Source: Azospirillum thiophilum (lineage in GTDB: Bacteria; Pseudomonadota; Alphaproteobacteria; Azospirillales; Azospirillaceae). From it: 64,000 bases of DNA. Under the pieces are notes generated by a model. The model was not told the DNA's origin. It did no database searches and saw nothing but the letters and a program-made list of their open reading frames with translations. The stretch covers positions 517,001-581,000 of the forward strand of contig NZ_CP012402.1 in NCBI RefSeq assembly GCF_001305595.1. The letters are read 5' to 3'. Numbering within the stretch: the first letter of the stretch is position 1; each line of letters begins with the position of its first letter. Of this stretch, positions 33,284 through 41,785 are shown one piece after another. A program made the position numbers and the translations under genes.

Positions 33284-35305
33284 TCAGCAGGCCAGGGCCG
33301 CGACCGGCTCCGCCGGCCCGCCATTCCCGGCCCCGCCGGTTCCGGCGCGGGTGGCGGCGCGCACCGCGGCATAGGCGTCGTGGACGGCGTCACCGATGCG
33401 GCCGACCTCGCGGCTGTCGCCGATCACATGGGTCGGCACCCCGGCGGCGCCCAGCGCGGCGGCCAGCCCGTTCTCCGGCACCCGGCCCAGCGCCAGCAGC
33501 ACCTGCGCGGCCGGGCGGCGGTGGCCGGCTCCGTCGCGGTCGCGCAGCACGGTCTCCCCGTCGCCGACCGCGGCGAGCTCCATGCCGGTCTCGATGCGGA
33601 TGCGCGGGTTGTTCTCCAGCCGGGCAATCAGCTGCCGGCGATAGACATACTGCGCCCGGCGCGCCAGCCGCCGTTCCGGCGACCGGCTGACCAGGACGAC
33701 GTTGCGCCCCATCTCCGCCACATACTCGGCGCATTCGCAGCCGGTCTCGCCGCTGCCGACGATGACCACCGGCCCCTCCGCGGGACCGGCGACGAGCGGC
33801 TCCTGCCCGGTCAGCAGGTCATGGGCGAAGCCGACCGGGACGGAGGCGCCGCCCGTCACCGCGATCTCCCGGTTGGATGCTCCGGTGGCGACGATGGCGA
33901 GCGCCGGCCGGAGGGCGAGGACGTCGTCCGGCCCGGCTTCGCAGCCGAGCCGGAGCTCGACCCCGGACGCCTCCAGCCGGCGGACCAGGTAATCGCGATA
34001 CCAGAAGAACTTGTCCTTGCCCGGCGGCGTCGCCGAGGCGACGAGCCCGAGACCGAGCCTGTCCGCCTTCTCGAATAGGGTGACGCGGAAGCCGGCATCC
34101 TGCAGAAGCAGTGCCGCCGCCATTCCGCCGGGTCCGCCGCCGACCACCGCGGCGGCGCGGCCGGCGCCGCTGCGCAGGATCGCCGGCTCGGTTTCGCGCC
34201 CGGCGAGCGGGTTCTCGGCGCAGCCCAGCCGCTTGTGGGCGAGAAGCTGGTCGACGCACCAGTTGCAGGAGGTGCAGGGGCGGATGTCGGCCACGGCGCC
34301 GCGCCGGGCCTTCTCCGGCCATTGCGGGTCGGCCAGCAGGGCGCGGCCGAGCGCCACGAAGTCGGCCGAGCCGTCGGCGACGGCCCGCTCGGCGACCTCG
34401 GGCTGGCGGATGACGCCGACGGTCAGCACCGGGACGCCGGCCACCTCACGCAGCCGCCTTGCCAGGGGGATGCGCCATCCCTGGGGGGCCGAGACCGGAT
34501 CGACGTTGCAGTCCATCCGTTCCGCCGTGCCGGTCGACACATGCAGCGCGTCGGCCCCCGCGGCGACGAGGTCCGGCGCCATCCGCACCGCCTCGTCCAG
34601 GGTGGTGCCGCCCTCCACGAACTCCTCTGCGGACAGGCGGAAGATCACCGGCGCGTCGCCGGCTCCCCGCCGGACGGCCGAGACGACCGCCAGCGGGAAG
34701 CGCAGCCGGTTCGCCAGCGTTCCGCCATACAGGTCCGTCCGCCGGTTGCTGGCGCCCGACAGAAAGCCGCCGATCAGGTAGCCGTGGGCCCCATGGATCT
34801 CGATGGCATCGTAGCCGGCGGCCACGGCGCGCGCGGCGGCATGGCCGAACTTCGAGACCAGTTCCTCGATCTCCGGCAGGGTGATCTCGCGCGGCTCCTC
34901 GCGGTAGACGCGGCAGGCGACGGCCGAGGCGGCGACCGGGGCCAGCCCGCCGGTGAAGCGGCGCAGCGTCTGGCGCCCGGCGTGGAACAGCTGGAGGCAG
35001 GAGCGCGCACCCTGCGCGGCGATTGCGGCGGTCAGCCGGCGATGGCCGGCGATGAGGGCGTCGTCGTCGATGCCGAGCTGTGGCGATCCGCCGAGGCCGA
35101 GCGGACGGTCGACGCAGGCATACTCGACGATCACCATTCCCACGCCGCCGGCGGCACGGGCGGTGTAGTAGGCGAGCATCCCGTCCGACACCGAGCCGTC
35201 CGCGGCCGCCATGTTGGATTCCATCGGCGCCATGACCAGCCGGTTCGGCAGCACGAGGCCGCGCAGGCGGCCGGGGGAAAAGAGGTGGGGAAACGCGAGT
35301 TCCAT
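33284..35305 (-). CDS. Old-yellow-enzyme/2,4-dienoyl-CoA reductase, FAD-FMN-FeS type
   Basis: 673 aa from the ATG at 35305. TIM-barrel FMN domain (1-330) with LFSPGRLRGLVLPNRLVMAP and HGAHGYLIGGFLSGASNRRT. A 4Fe-4S motif C344-x2-C347-x2-C350-x11-C362 and a C-terminal FAD/NAD(P)H domain with VVGGGPGGMAAALLLQDAGF. This is the plan of FadH and trimethylamine dehydrogenase. Likely reduces a dienoyl-CoA or enone. Transcribed divergently from the TetR gene, behind promoter module M (35396-35437). Confidence 0.92.
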   Translation of the reverse strand: MELAFPHLFSPGRLRGLVLPNRLVMAPMESNMAAADGSVSDGMLAYYTARAAGGVGMVIVEYACVDRPLGLGGSPQLGIDDDALIAGHRRLTAAIAAQGARSCLQLFHAGRQTLRRFTGGLAPVAASAVACRVYREEPREITLPEIEELVSKFGHAAARAVAAGYDAIEIHGAHGYLIGGFLSGASNRRTDLYGGTLANRLRFPLAVVSAVRRGAGDAPVIFRLSAEEFVEGGTTLDEAVRMAPDLVAAGADALHVSTGTAERMDCNVDPVSAPQGWRIPLARRLREVAGVPVLTVGVIRQPEVAERAVADGSADFVALGRALLADPQWPEKARRGAVADIRPCTSCNWCVDQLLAHKRLGCAENPLAGRETEPAILRSGAGRAAAVVGGGPGGMAAALLLQDAGFRVTLFEKADRLGLGLVASATPPGKDKFFWYRDYLVRRLEASGVELRLGCEAGPDDVLALRPALAIVATGASNREIAVTGGASVPVGFAHDLLTGQEPLVAGPAEGPVVIVGSGETGCECAEYVAEMGRNVVLVSRSPERRLARRAQYVYRRQLIARLENNPRIRIETGMELAAVGDGETVLRDRDGAGHRRPAAQVLLALGRVPENGLAAALGAAGVPTHVIGDSREVGRIGDAVHDAYAAVRAATRAGTGGAGNGGPAEPVAALAC

Positions 35306-35395
35306 CGTGGCGTCCAATCTTGGCCGTGGCGTCCGATCGTGGAGTCCAGGGCTGTGGGCCGGAAGGCGGAGCTGGCGGCAAATGACGGCCGGGAA

Positions 35396-35437
35396 AATAC
35401 AATCACATATGACTTTTTTTGCCGTCAACGGTCTTCT
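35396..35437 (-). promoter_or_regulatory. Promoter module M, copy 1
   Basis: Plus-strand order AATACAATCACA (35396-35407), GTCAA (35424), CTTCT (35433). The same three blocks with the same spacing, apart from 1 nt, occur at 40346-40388. Read on the minus strand, TTGAC resembles a -35 box 17-20 bp before TGATTGTATT. It drives the OYE gene at 33284-35305. It also contains the palindrome CCGTCAACGG (35422-35431). Confidence 0.55.
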
Positions 35438-35547
35438 GTGAAATGTGATAGGATCCGCGATGGTTGCGTACGGACGACCTGCTGCGCCAGTTCCACGCAA
35501 GGGCGGTTCGCGCTGGGGAAGTCCGGGCAGAAGGGAGACGGTCGGGT

Positions 35548-36231
35548 ATGGGGCGGGTGATGCAGGACGAGACGGCGGAGGCCGGCGAGGAAGAGGGGCG
35601 CAAGGCCAAGCGCAAGCCCCAGCAGGAGCGGAGCAACGCCACGCGCCGCAAGCTGGTGCGCGCCACCATCGACCTGCTGCGTGAGCGCGGCTATGCCAGC
35701 GTCACCACGCCGGACATCGCCGACCGGGCCGGTGTGTCGCGCGGCGCACTGCAGTATCACTTCGCCGGCAAGGAGGAGATTTACTTCGCCGCCATCCAGG
35801 AAATCACCGCCTGGATGGACAAGGAGATGAATCTGGCCGAATTCGTCGGGCTTCCGATTGCCGAGCGGGTGGACCGGGTGGTCAACCAGCATTGGGAGGT
35901 CTTCGGCAGCGACGACTATGTGGCCGCCCTCGAAATCCGGCTTTACGAGCGCTTCAACGACTGGCTGCACCAGAGCATCCGCACCCAGCTCGGCAAGGTG
36001 ACGGAGGCGCGCGACCTCGAATGGGTGCGGCTGTTCGCCGATTCCCCGGCGGACACCGCGACCGTGGTCCGGCTGCGCCGCATGGTGCTGGACACGCTGC
36101 GCGGTTTCGCCCTGCGCAAGATCCAGGAGGGGCCGGCGGTGAATTTCGGACCGCAGCTCACCCTGCTCAAGACCTTTCTCGTCAGCGTGCTCCAGCCGCT
36201 TCCGCGTTCCGCCGATCCGCACAACATATAA
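35548..36231 (+). CDS. TetR-family transcriptional regulator
   Basis: 227 aa from the ATG at 35548 (AAGGGAG upstream; ATG 35560 is an alternative). A lysine/arginine-rich lead is followed by the TetR helix-turn-helix YASVTTPDIADRAGVSRGAL (about 49-68) and QYHFAGKEEIYFAAI. The C-terminal domain, mostly helical, would bind the ligand. It lies between an OYE gene (divergent) and a short-chain dehydrogenase (same direction), both preceded by modules also found at the ligase/amidohydrolase locus, so it is the best candidate regulator for all four units. Confidence 0.92.
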   Translation: MGRVMQDETAEAGEEEGRKAKRKPQQERSNATRRKLVRATIDLLRERGYASVTTPDIADRAGVSRGALQYHFAGKEEIYFAAIQEITAWMDKEMNLAEFVGLPIAERVDRVVNQHWEVFGSDDYVAALEIRLYERFNDWLHQSIRTQLGKVTEARDLEWVRLFADSPADTATVVRLRRMVLDTLRGFALRKIQEGPAVNFGPQLTLLKTFLVSVLQPLPRSADPHNI

Positions 36232-36300
36232 AATCATTTGTGAATGATTCCTGTTGAAGGGCCGATCCGCCTCTCTTATGGTCAGCCTTGCTGACAATTC
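36232..36300 (+). promoter_or_regulatory. Promoter module P, copy 1 (AATCA-N8-TGATT)
   Basis: AATCA (36232-36236), 8 nt, TGATT (36245-36249), then CTTATG (36275-36280) and a second dyad GTCAGC-CTT-GCTGAC (36281-36295) followed by AAT. The same order of AATCA-N8-TGATT, CTTATG and a 24-nt block ending CAAT is found at 40471-40535. The copy lies directly after the TetR stop and upstream of the short-chain dehydrogenase. The rest of the 303-bp gap contains C-rich CCGT/CCGC microrepeats (36448-36490). Confidence 0.55.
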
Positions 36301-36534
36301 GTTGCGGTGCTTGTGTGCGAAACCGTGCCCGCCCTTCGTCCGGCCATTTCCGCCGTGACGGTTCCGACGGCTTTCCGCAGCATGCCCCATCCGCCCGGCC
36401 TCGGGCTGGCGGCGATCGGCTGCATCGTCGTCGGCGGACCGTTCGTCCGCCTGCCCGTCCGCCCGCCCGCCCGTCCGCCCGTCCGCCGGGGTGACGCGGG
36501 GCCTTTTCCCTCCATCTCGAACGGGACATCCATC

Positions 36535-37335
36535 ATGACGGAATGGGCGGTCGTCACCGGCGGCAATCGGAACATCGGCGCGGGCATCGCCCGCCGGCTG
36601 ACCGAGGACGGCTTTCAGGTGATCGTGGCGTCGCGCACCCCGCCGGAGCATGATTTCCATGCCGCCTACGTGCCGTTGGACCTCGCCGATCCGGACGCGG
36701 CGGCGGCGGCGCTGGCCGAGGCGGTCGGCGACCGGCCGGTGACGCGCTTCGTCCACAACGCGGCCATCGCCCCGCTGGCGCCGGGGGCCGAGCTGTCGGT
36801 CGCCGAACTCGCCCGGGTCTATGCGGTCAATGTCGGTGCCTTCGTCGCGTTGACGCAGGTGCTGCTGCCGTCGATGCGCCGCCAGGGGGTCGGGCGGATT
36901 GTCGCCATCGGCAGCCGCGCCGCGCTGGGCAAGGAGGGGCGGACCGCCTATGCGGCCAGCAAGGCGGCGCTGTCCGGCCTGGTGCGGACCTGGGCGCTGG
37001 AACTGGGAAGCGACGGCATCACCGTCAATGTGGTGGCGCCCGGGCCGGTGCGGACGTCGCTGTTCGATGCCGCCAATCCGCCCGGCCATCCGATGACGGA
37101 AAAGCTGATGCACGGCGTGCCGGTCGGCTTCATCGGCACGCCGGACGACATCGCCCATGCGGTGTCCTTCTTCACCAGCGATGCCGCGCGCTTCGTCACC
37201 GGACAGGTGCTGTTCGTCTGCGGCGGCACCTCCATCGCCTTCAAGGAGCCTGGCGGCCGTCCGCCGGTGGTCCACCGGCACGCCGCCGCCTTCCCCGGAA
37301 CGCACCCCCGAACGCACCCCCGAACGCACCGGTGA
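36535..37335 (+). CDS. Short-chain dehydrogenase/reductase
   Basis: 266 aa from the ATG at 36535. Cofactor loop VTGGNRNIGAGIA at the N terminus, active-site S in IGSRAALG and Y-x3-K in YAASKAALSGLV, and NVVAPGPVRTSLF. The acidic/basic pattern does not fix NAD versus NADP. The C terminus has a tail of about 25 residues encoded partly by tandem copies of ACGCACCCCCGA, which ends in a histidine/proline/threonine/arginine repeat and is probably dispensable. Preceded by module P. It ends 26 bp from the convergent OYE gene. Confidence 0.92.
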   Translation: MTEWAVVTGGNRNIGAGIARRLTEDGFQVIVASRTPPEHDFHAAYVPLDLADPDAAAAALAEAVGDRPVTRFVHNAAIAPLAPGAELSVAELARVYAVNVGAFVALTQVLLPSMRRQGVGRIVAIGSRAALGKEGRTAYAASKAALSGLVRTWALELGSDGITVNVVAPGPVRTSLFDAANPPGHPMTEKLMHGVPVGFIGTPDDIAHAVSFFTSDAARFVTGQVLFVCGGTSIAFKEPGGRPPVVHRHAAAFPGTHPRTHPRTHR

Positions 37336-37360
37336 CCGGCTGCGCCGATCAGGACGCCGA

Positions 37361-38560
37361 TCAGGACAAGGTGGTGTCGGCGGTCAGCCCGGCGCTCCAG
37401 GTGGAGAGCGAGCCGGTGAAGCCGGACAGCGACCGGCGGTGCAGGAAATGGCCGTGCTGCACTGGCGCCAGCGTGAAGCCGGGGTCGATCCCCAGCTTCT
37501 GCGCGGCGTCGATCGGCCAGTTCGGGTTGTGGAGCAGCTCGCGGGCGATGGCGACCAGATCGGCGCGGCCGTCACGGACGATCGCCTCGGCCTGGTCGGC
37601 GTGGATGATCAGGCCCACCGCCATGGTCGGCAGGTCCGCCTCGCGGCGCACCCGCTCGGCGAAGCCGACCTGATAGCCGTAGGCCAGGGAAATCCGCGTC
37701 TCGATCGGCGAGGCGCCGGAGATGCCGCCCGACGAGCAGTCGAAGGCATCGACCCCCCGCGGCTTCAGGATGCGGGCGAGCGCCACGCTGTCCTCGACCT
37801 CCCAGCCGCCGTCATCCTCGGTGGAGACGCGCATGACCAGCGGCTTGTGCTCCGGCCAGGAGGCGCGGACCCGCTCCACCACCTCGACCGCGAAGCGGAT
37901 CCGGTTCTCGAAGGAGCCGCCATAGCCGTCCGTCCGTCGGTTGGAGGCGGGGGACAGGAACTCGTGGATCAGGTAGCCGTGCGCGGCGTGCAGTTCCATC
38001 ACCTCGTAGCCGGCGCGGTCGGCCCGCGCGGCGGCGGTCCCCCACGCCTCGACGCAGTCGTCGATGTCCCGGCGCGTCATCTCGCGCGGCATCGGATAGC
38101 CGTCGCCCTGCGGGATGGCGCTGGGCGCCACCACGTCCCACGCGTCCCAATCGGCGATCTCCGGGCTGCGCGGCAGGGTGCCGCGTCCGTCCCAGGGGAA
38201 GCGCTGGCGCGCCTTGCGGCCGGCATGCATCAGCTGGATGCCGGGAACGGCGCCGCAGGACTTCACGAAACCGGCGATGCGCCGCAGCGGTTCGACGAAG
38301 CGGTCGTCCCACAGGCCGAGGTCGCCGACGGTGCCGCAGCCGCGCCGTTCCACCGTGGTCCCTTCCTGGAAGACCAGCCCGGCCCCGCCGGCGGCGAAGC
38401 GGCCGAGATTCATCAGGTGCCAGTCGGTGGGAAAGCCGTCGACCCCGCAATACTGCCACATCGGGGCGACCACGATCCGGTTCTTCAGCGTGACGCCGCG
38501 CATGGTATACGGCGTGAACAGCGCGCTCTGGCCCAAGGCCTTCTCCTCCCGAATGTGCAT
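37361..38560 (-). CDS. NADH:flavin oxidoreductase, YqjM-class old yellow enzyme
   Basis: 399 aa from the ATG at 38560. One FMN TIM barrel: LFTPYTMRGVTLKNRIVVAP, QLMHAGRKA, H191/H194 in MELHAAHGYLIHEFLSPASN and GLIIHADQAEAIVRDGRADL. The PMCMY motif typical of thermophilic-like OYEs is replaced by PMWQYC, changing a residue that tunes the flavin. It should reduce an activated C=C bond, such as an enone. It follows the acyl-CoA ligase by 29 bp in one unit, suggesting a shared substrate. Confidence 0.9.
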   Translation of the reverse strand: MHIREEKALGQSALFTPYTMRGVTLKNRIVVAPMWQYCGVDGFPTDWHLMNLGRFAAGGAGLVFQEGTTVERRGCGTVGDLGLWDDRFVEPLRRIAGFVKSCGAVPGIQLMHAGRKARQRFPWDGRGTLPRSPEIADWDAWDVVAPSAIPQGDGYPMPREMTRRDIDDCVEAWGTAAARADRAGYEVMELHAAHGYLIHEFLSPASNRRTDGYGGSFENRIRFAVEVVERVRASWPEHKPLVMRVSTEDDGGWEVEDSVALARILKPRGVDAFDCSSGGISGASPIETRISLAYGYQVGFAERVRREADLPTMAVGLIIHADQAEAIVRDGRADLVAIARELLHNPNWPIDAAQKLGIDPGFTLAPVQHGHFLHRRSLSGFTGSLSTWSAGLTADTTLS

Positions 38561-38589
38561 TTTCTGTCCGGTGGCGAGGCGTGAACGGA

Positions 38590-40212
38590 TCACGCCGTGG
38601 CGGTTTCGCCGGGCGGCTTCATCCAGGCCGTCGCCATGTCGCGCAGGACGTTCTTCCTGACCTTGGCCCCGTTCGGCCCGTCGGTGACCGGCATGGCCTC
38701 GATCGCGAAGATCCGCGCCGGCACCTTGTAGACGGCGAGCTGCGCCCGGCAGGCGGCGAGCGCCGACGCCTCGTCGAGGGACCGACCCGGCCCCATGACG
38801 ACGAAGGCGACCGGTCGCACGCCGGCCGGACAGGTGGCGGCGACGGTCTGGCAGACGGTGACGCCGGGCAGCGCCAGAATGACCTCCTCGATCTCGGTCG
38901 GGCTGACCAGATACCCGGCGATGCGCAGCACGTCCTTGATGCGCGAGACGAAGATCATCCCGCCGTCGGCCAGCCGGTACCCGTAGTCGCCGGTCCGCAG
39001 ATAGCCGTCCTCGGTGAAGACCCCGGCCGTCGCCTCCGGATTGTCGAGATAGCCGATCATGGCGTTGGGGGTCCGCAGCTCGACCTCGCCGATCTCGCCG
39101 TCGGGCAGCAGGGCGCCGCTGTCCGGATCGCGCACCCGGAGATCGGCGTCGGGGCAGACCGGCCGGCCGCCGCCCTGGGCGCGGCGTTCCGGCGAAGCGT
39201 CGGCGGGCTGGGCGGCGAACATGGCCAGCGTCTCGGTCATGCCGAAGAAGCCGCGCAGCAGAACCCCGTGCGCCTCCGCCTTGGGCGGCAGGATGGCGGT
39301 CAGGGCGGGGGTGAAGTTGGCATGCCCGAACATGCGCAGATCCGGGAAGGGTTTGCCCTCCGGCACCACCGACAGGATCTTGTCGAGCATGTCGTCGGTG
39401 CCCAGCATGTGGGTGATGCCATGCTCGACCAGCAGGCGGGCGGCCTTCTCCGGCATGAAGGCCTCCATCAGGACCAGCGGGCGTTGCGCCCGGATGGTGG
39501 TGATCGCCAGCGTGTAGCCGAAGGCGCCGCACATCGGGATGCCCAGCAGCAAGCTGGTCCCCGGCTCGGTCAGCCCGACCGCGGCGGCGGCGTCGCCGGC
39601 ATGGCGGGTGTTGCGCGCCTGCGTGTGCTGCACCAGCTTGGGCGCGCTGGTGGTGCCGGAGGTGGCGAGGATCAGGCTGACATCCTCCGGCCGGCCGTCG
39701 ACGACTTCCGGCAGGGGGGCCGGGGATTCGGCAACCAGCTCGGCGAAGCGGGTCTGGCGCACGCCGTCGAGCAGCGTCGCTTCGCCGTCGCCCAGCGTCA
39801 CCACCAGGTCCAGGGCCGGGCGTTCGGCCGGACCGACGCCGCGCAGCACCTCCGCGCAGGCGCCGTTGCGATGGCCGGGGGCGAGCACCACCGCCCGGCA
39901 GCCGGCGCGCGACAGCAGGAAGGCGACCTCGTGGGCGCCCAGCCGCACGTTCATCGGCACCACGGCGACGCCGAGCCGCGAACAGGCCAGCGCCGTGGTC
40001 AGCCATTCCGGAATGTTGGGCAGCCACAGCGCCAGCCGGTCGCCGCGCCGCAGGCCGAGATCCTTCAGACGGGCAGCGAGCCGGGCGCTGTCGGCGCGCA
40101 TCCGGCCGTAGGTGACGGGCCCCGACGCCCCCACCAGCATGGTCGCGCCGTCGGGCGGGCCGTCCAGCATTTCGAAAAGCCGGGTCGGGGATGTGCTGCC
40201 GCTTTCATTCAT
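38590..40212 (-). CDS. Acyl-CoA synthetase (AMP-forming)
   Basis: 540 aa from the ATG at 40212 (MNESGSTSPTRLFEM); the frame is open 48 codons further, without support. Adenylate-forming motifs: P-loop-like ATSGTTSAPKLVQHT, A5-type GMTET, TGDYGYRLADGG and the catalytic-lysine region NGAKVRKNVLRD. The P-loop reads TSAPK instead of the usual TGxPK. It activates a carboxylic acid with CoA. First gene of a unit with the YqjM-class OYE, behind module M copy 2, and divergent from the amidohydrolase operon. Confidence 0.92.
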   Translation of the reverse strand: MNESGSTSPTRLFEMLDGPPDGATMLVGASGPVTYGRMRADSARLAARLKDLGLRRGDRLALWLPNIPEWLTTALACSRLGVAVVPMNVRLGAHEVAFLLSRAGCRAVVLAPGHRNGACAEVLRGVGPAERPALDLVVTLGDGEATLLDGVRQTRFAELVAESPAPLPEVVDGRPEDVSLILATSGTTSAPKLVQHTQARNTRHAGDAAAAVGLTEPGTSLLLGIPMCGAFGYTLAITTIRAQRPLVLMEAFMPEKAARLLVEHGITHMLGTDDMLDKILSVVPEGKPFPDLRMFGHANFTPALTAILPPKAEAHGVLLRGFFGMTETLAMFAAQPADASPERRAQGGGRPVCPDADLRVRDPDSGALLPDGEIGEVELRTPNAMIGYLDNPEATAGVFTEDGYLRTGDYGYRLADGGMIFVSRIKDVLRIAGYLVSPTEIEEVILALPGVTVCQTVAATCPAGVRPVAFVVMGPGRSLDEASALAACRAQLAVYKVPARIFAIEAMPVTDGPNGAKVRKNVLRDMATAWMKPPGETATA

Positions 40213-40345
40213 GGGAAGGGCTCCAAACGGCGGGGCCGGCCGGCGGCAAGCGGTTGGGGACAGTGAAACCGCGGGGGCCGCAACGGGCCGGCGGGGCGCC
40301 GGCACCGGCCTGCGTCGCTGCGCCGGCCGGGGTTGAGATCGGTTC

Positions 40346-40388
40346 AATACAATCACACACGAATAATTTTATCTGTCAATCCGCTTCT
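40346..40388 (-). promoter_or_regulatory. Promoter module M, copy 2
   Basis: AATACAATCACA (40346-40357), GTCAA (40375), CTTCT (40384): the same blocks as at 35396-35437. On the minus strand TTGACA is a perfect -35 box. It should drive the ligase/OYE unit starting at 40212. Confidence 0.55.
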
Positions 40389-40467
40389 CAGTCAGCGTGG
40401 CGTCGCATCGCAAATCGGCAAGACGTGGCGGATCATCGCGCAGGCAGCGGTGCATGGCCGTATCGCT

Positions 40468-40535
40468 AAAAATCAATCCTGAGTGATTTTTTATATTCCA
40501 TGTTCGGCTGGCTTATGATTGACTTAGCCAGCAAT
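40468..40535 (+). promoter_or_regulatory. Promoter module P, copy 2 (AATCA-N8-TGATT)
   Basis: AAAAATCA-N8-TGATTTTT (40468-40491), a perfect 8+8 dyad containing AATCA-N8-TGATT, then CTTATG (40512) and the dyad GCTGGCT-N12-AGCCAGC (40507-40532) followed by AAT. The arrangement matches 36232-36300. It lies about 120 bp upstream of the amidohydrolase start. Confidence 0.6.
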
Positions 40536-40657
40536 AAGCGGTGTGCAAAGCGCGGACCTCGCCGCATCGACTCCGACACCCGCCGGGATGGCGGTGGACG
40601 GGCCGGCGGTGCCGGTTTCCCTCCCGGCCGCACATCCGATGTTCACGAGAGGACCGT

Positions 40658-41716
40658 ATGACCGAAACCAAGAGCGGCACGCAGGGCGCGATCCTGCCTT
40701 CGGCGGATCCGAACTGGCTGGCGCTGCGGGAAGAGGCGATCCTGGAGCCGGATCTGCCGATCATCGATCCCCACCACCATCTGTGGGATGCACCGCGCTC
40801 GCCGCGCTACCTCGCCGGGGAGCTGCAGCGCGATGCCCAGGCGGGCCACAACATCGTCGGCACCGTCTTCGCCGACTGCACCGAGGGCTACCGCACCGAC
40901 GGGCCGGAGAACATGCGGCCGGTCGGCGAGACCGAATTCGTGACCGCCATCGCCGACCAGTGCGAGGCGGGCGTCTACCGGCCGGCCGGCCTGTGCGCCG
41001 GCATCATCAGCTACGCCGACCTGCGCGAGGGCGAGGGCGTGCGCGCCGTGCTGGAGGCCCACATCGCCGCCGGCAAGGGACGCTTCAAGGGCATCCGCCA
41101 ATCGACCTCCTGGGATCCGAACCCGGAGATCCGCACCACCATGCGCACCCCGCCGGAAGGGCTGCTGCGCGACGAGCAGCTCCGCCGCGGCTTCGCCTGT
41201 CTGGCGCCGCTTGGACTGACCTTCGATTCCTGGGTCTACCATCACCAGCTGTCGGACGTCGCCGATCTGGCGGCCGCCTTCCCGGACACGGCGATCGTCC
41301 TCGACCATGTCGGCGGCCCGGTCGGCATCGGCCCCTATGCCGGCCGGCGCGACGAGGTCTTCGCGCAGTGGAAGGCCGGCATCCTGGAGGTGGCGCGCCA
41401 TCCCAACGTGAGCGTGAAGCTGGGCGGCCTGGCGATGCGGCTCGGCGGTTTCGGATTCCACGAACGCCCGGTGCCGCCGTCCTCCGAGGATCTGGCCGCG
41501 GCGTGGCGCCCCTACATCGAGACCTGCATCGAGGCGTTCGGCCCCGACCGCGCGATGTTCGAAAGCAACTTCCCGGTGGACCAGCTGTCCTGCAGCTACG
41601 CCGTCCTGTGGAACGGCTTCAAGCGGCTCGCCGCCGGGGCGTCGGCCGACGAGAAGGCGGCGCTGTTCAGCCGCACCGCGGCCCGGGTCTACGGCATCGG
41701 GCACGTCCTGCGCTGA
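40658..41716 (+). CDS. Amidohydrolase family protein (lactone hydrolase-like)
   Basis: 352 aa from the ATG at 40658, with GAGAGGA just upstream. TIM-barrel metal hydrolase of the amidohydrolase-2 type: metal motif IIDPHHHLWD (H39-H41), later VYHHQLSD, DHVGGPVG and FESNFPVDQLSCSY near the C terminus. Family members hydrolyse lactones or decarboxylate aromatic acids. First gene of operon IV, so it may open a lactone formed from the island's substrate; the substrate itself is not evident. Confidence 0.88.
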   Translation: MTETKSGTQGAILPSADPNWLALREEAILEPDLPIIDPHHHLWDAPRSPRYLAGELQRDAQAGHNIVGTVFADCTEGYRTDGPENMRPVGETEFVTAIADQCEAGVYRPAGLCAGIISYADLREGEGVRAVLEAHIAAGKGRFKGIRQSTSWDPNPEIRTTMRTPPEGLLRDEQLRRGFACLAPLGLTFDSWVYHHQLSDVADLAAAFPDTAIVLDHVGGPVGIGPYAGRRDEVFAQWKAGILEVARHPNVSVKLGGLAMRLGGFGFHERPVPPSSEDLAAAWRPYIETCIEAFGPDRAMFESNFPVDQLSCSYAVLWNGFKRLAAGASADEKAALFSRTAARVYGIGHVLR

Positions 41717-41785
41717 GCCGCGCCGGCCGGCAAGGGCCGGAAAGCAAAATCCAAAAGCGATAATCCGAGTTCCGGGAGGAAAACC

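Larger units (their letters stand above)
40213..40657. other. Divergent intergenic region between ligase and amidohydrolase
   Basis: 445 bp without a gene. AT-rich core 40340-40540 contains module M (40346-40388, for the minus-strand unit) and module P (40468-40535, for the plus-strand unit). The remaining ends are GC-rich and featureless. Confidence 0.75.
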
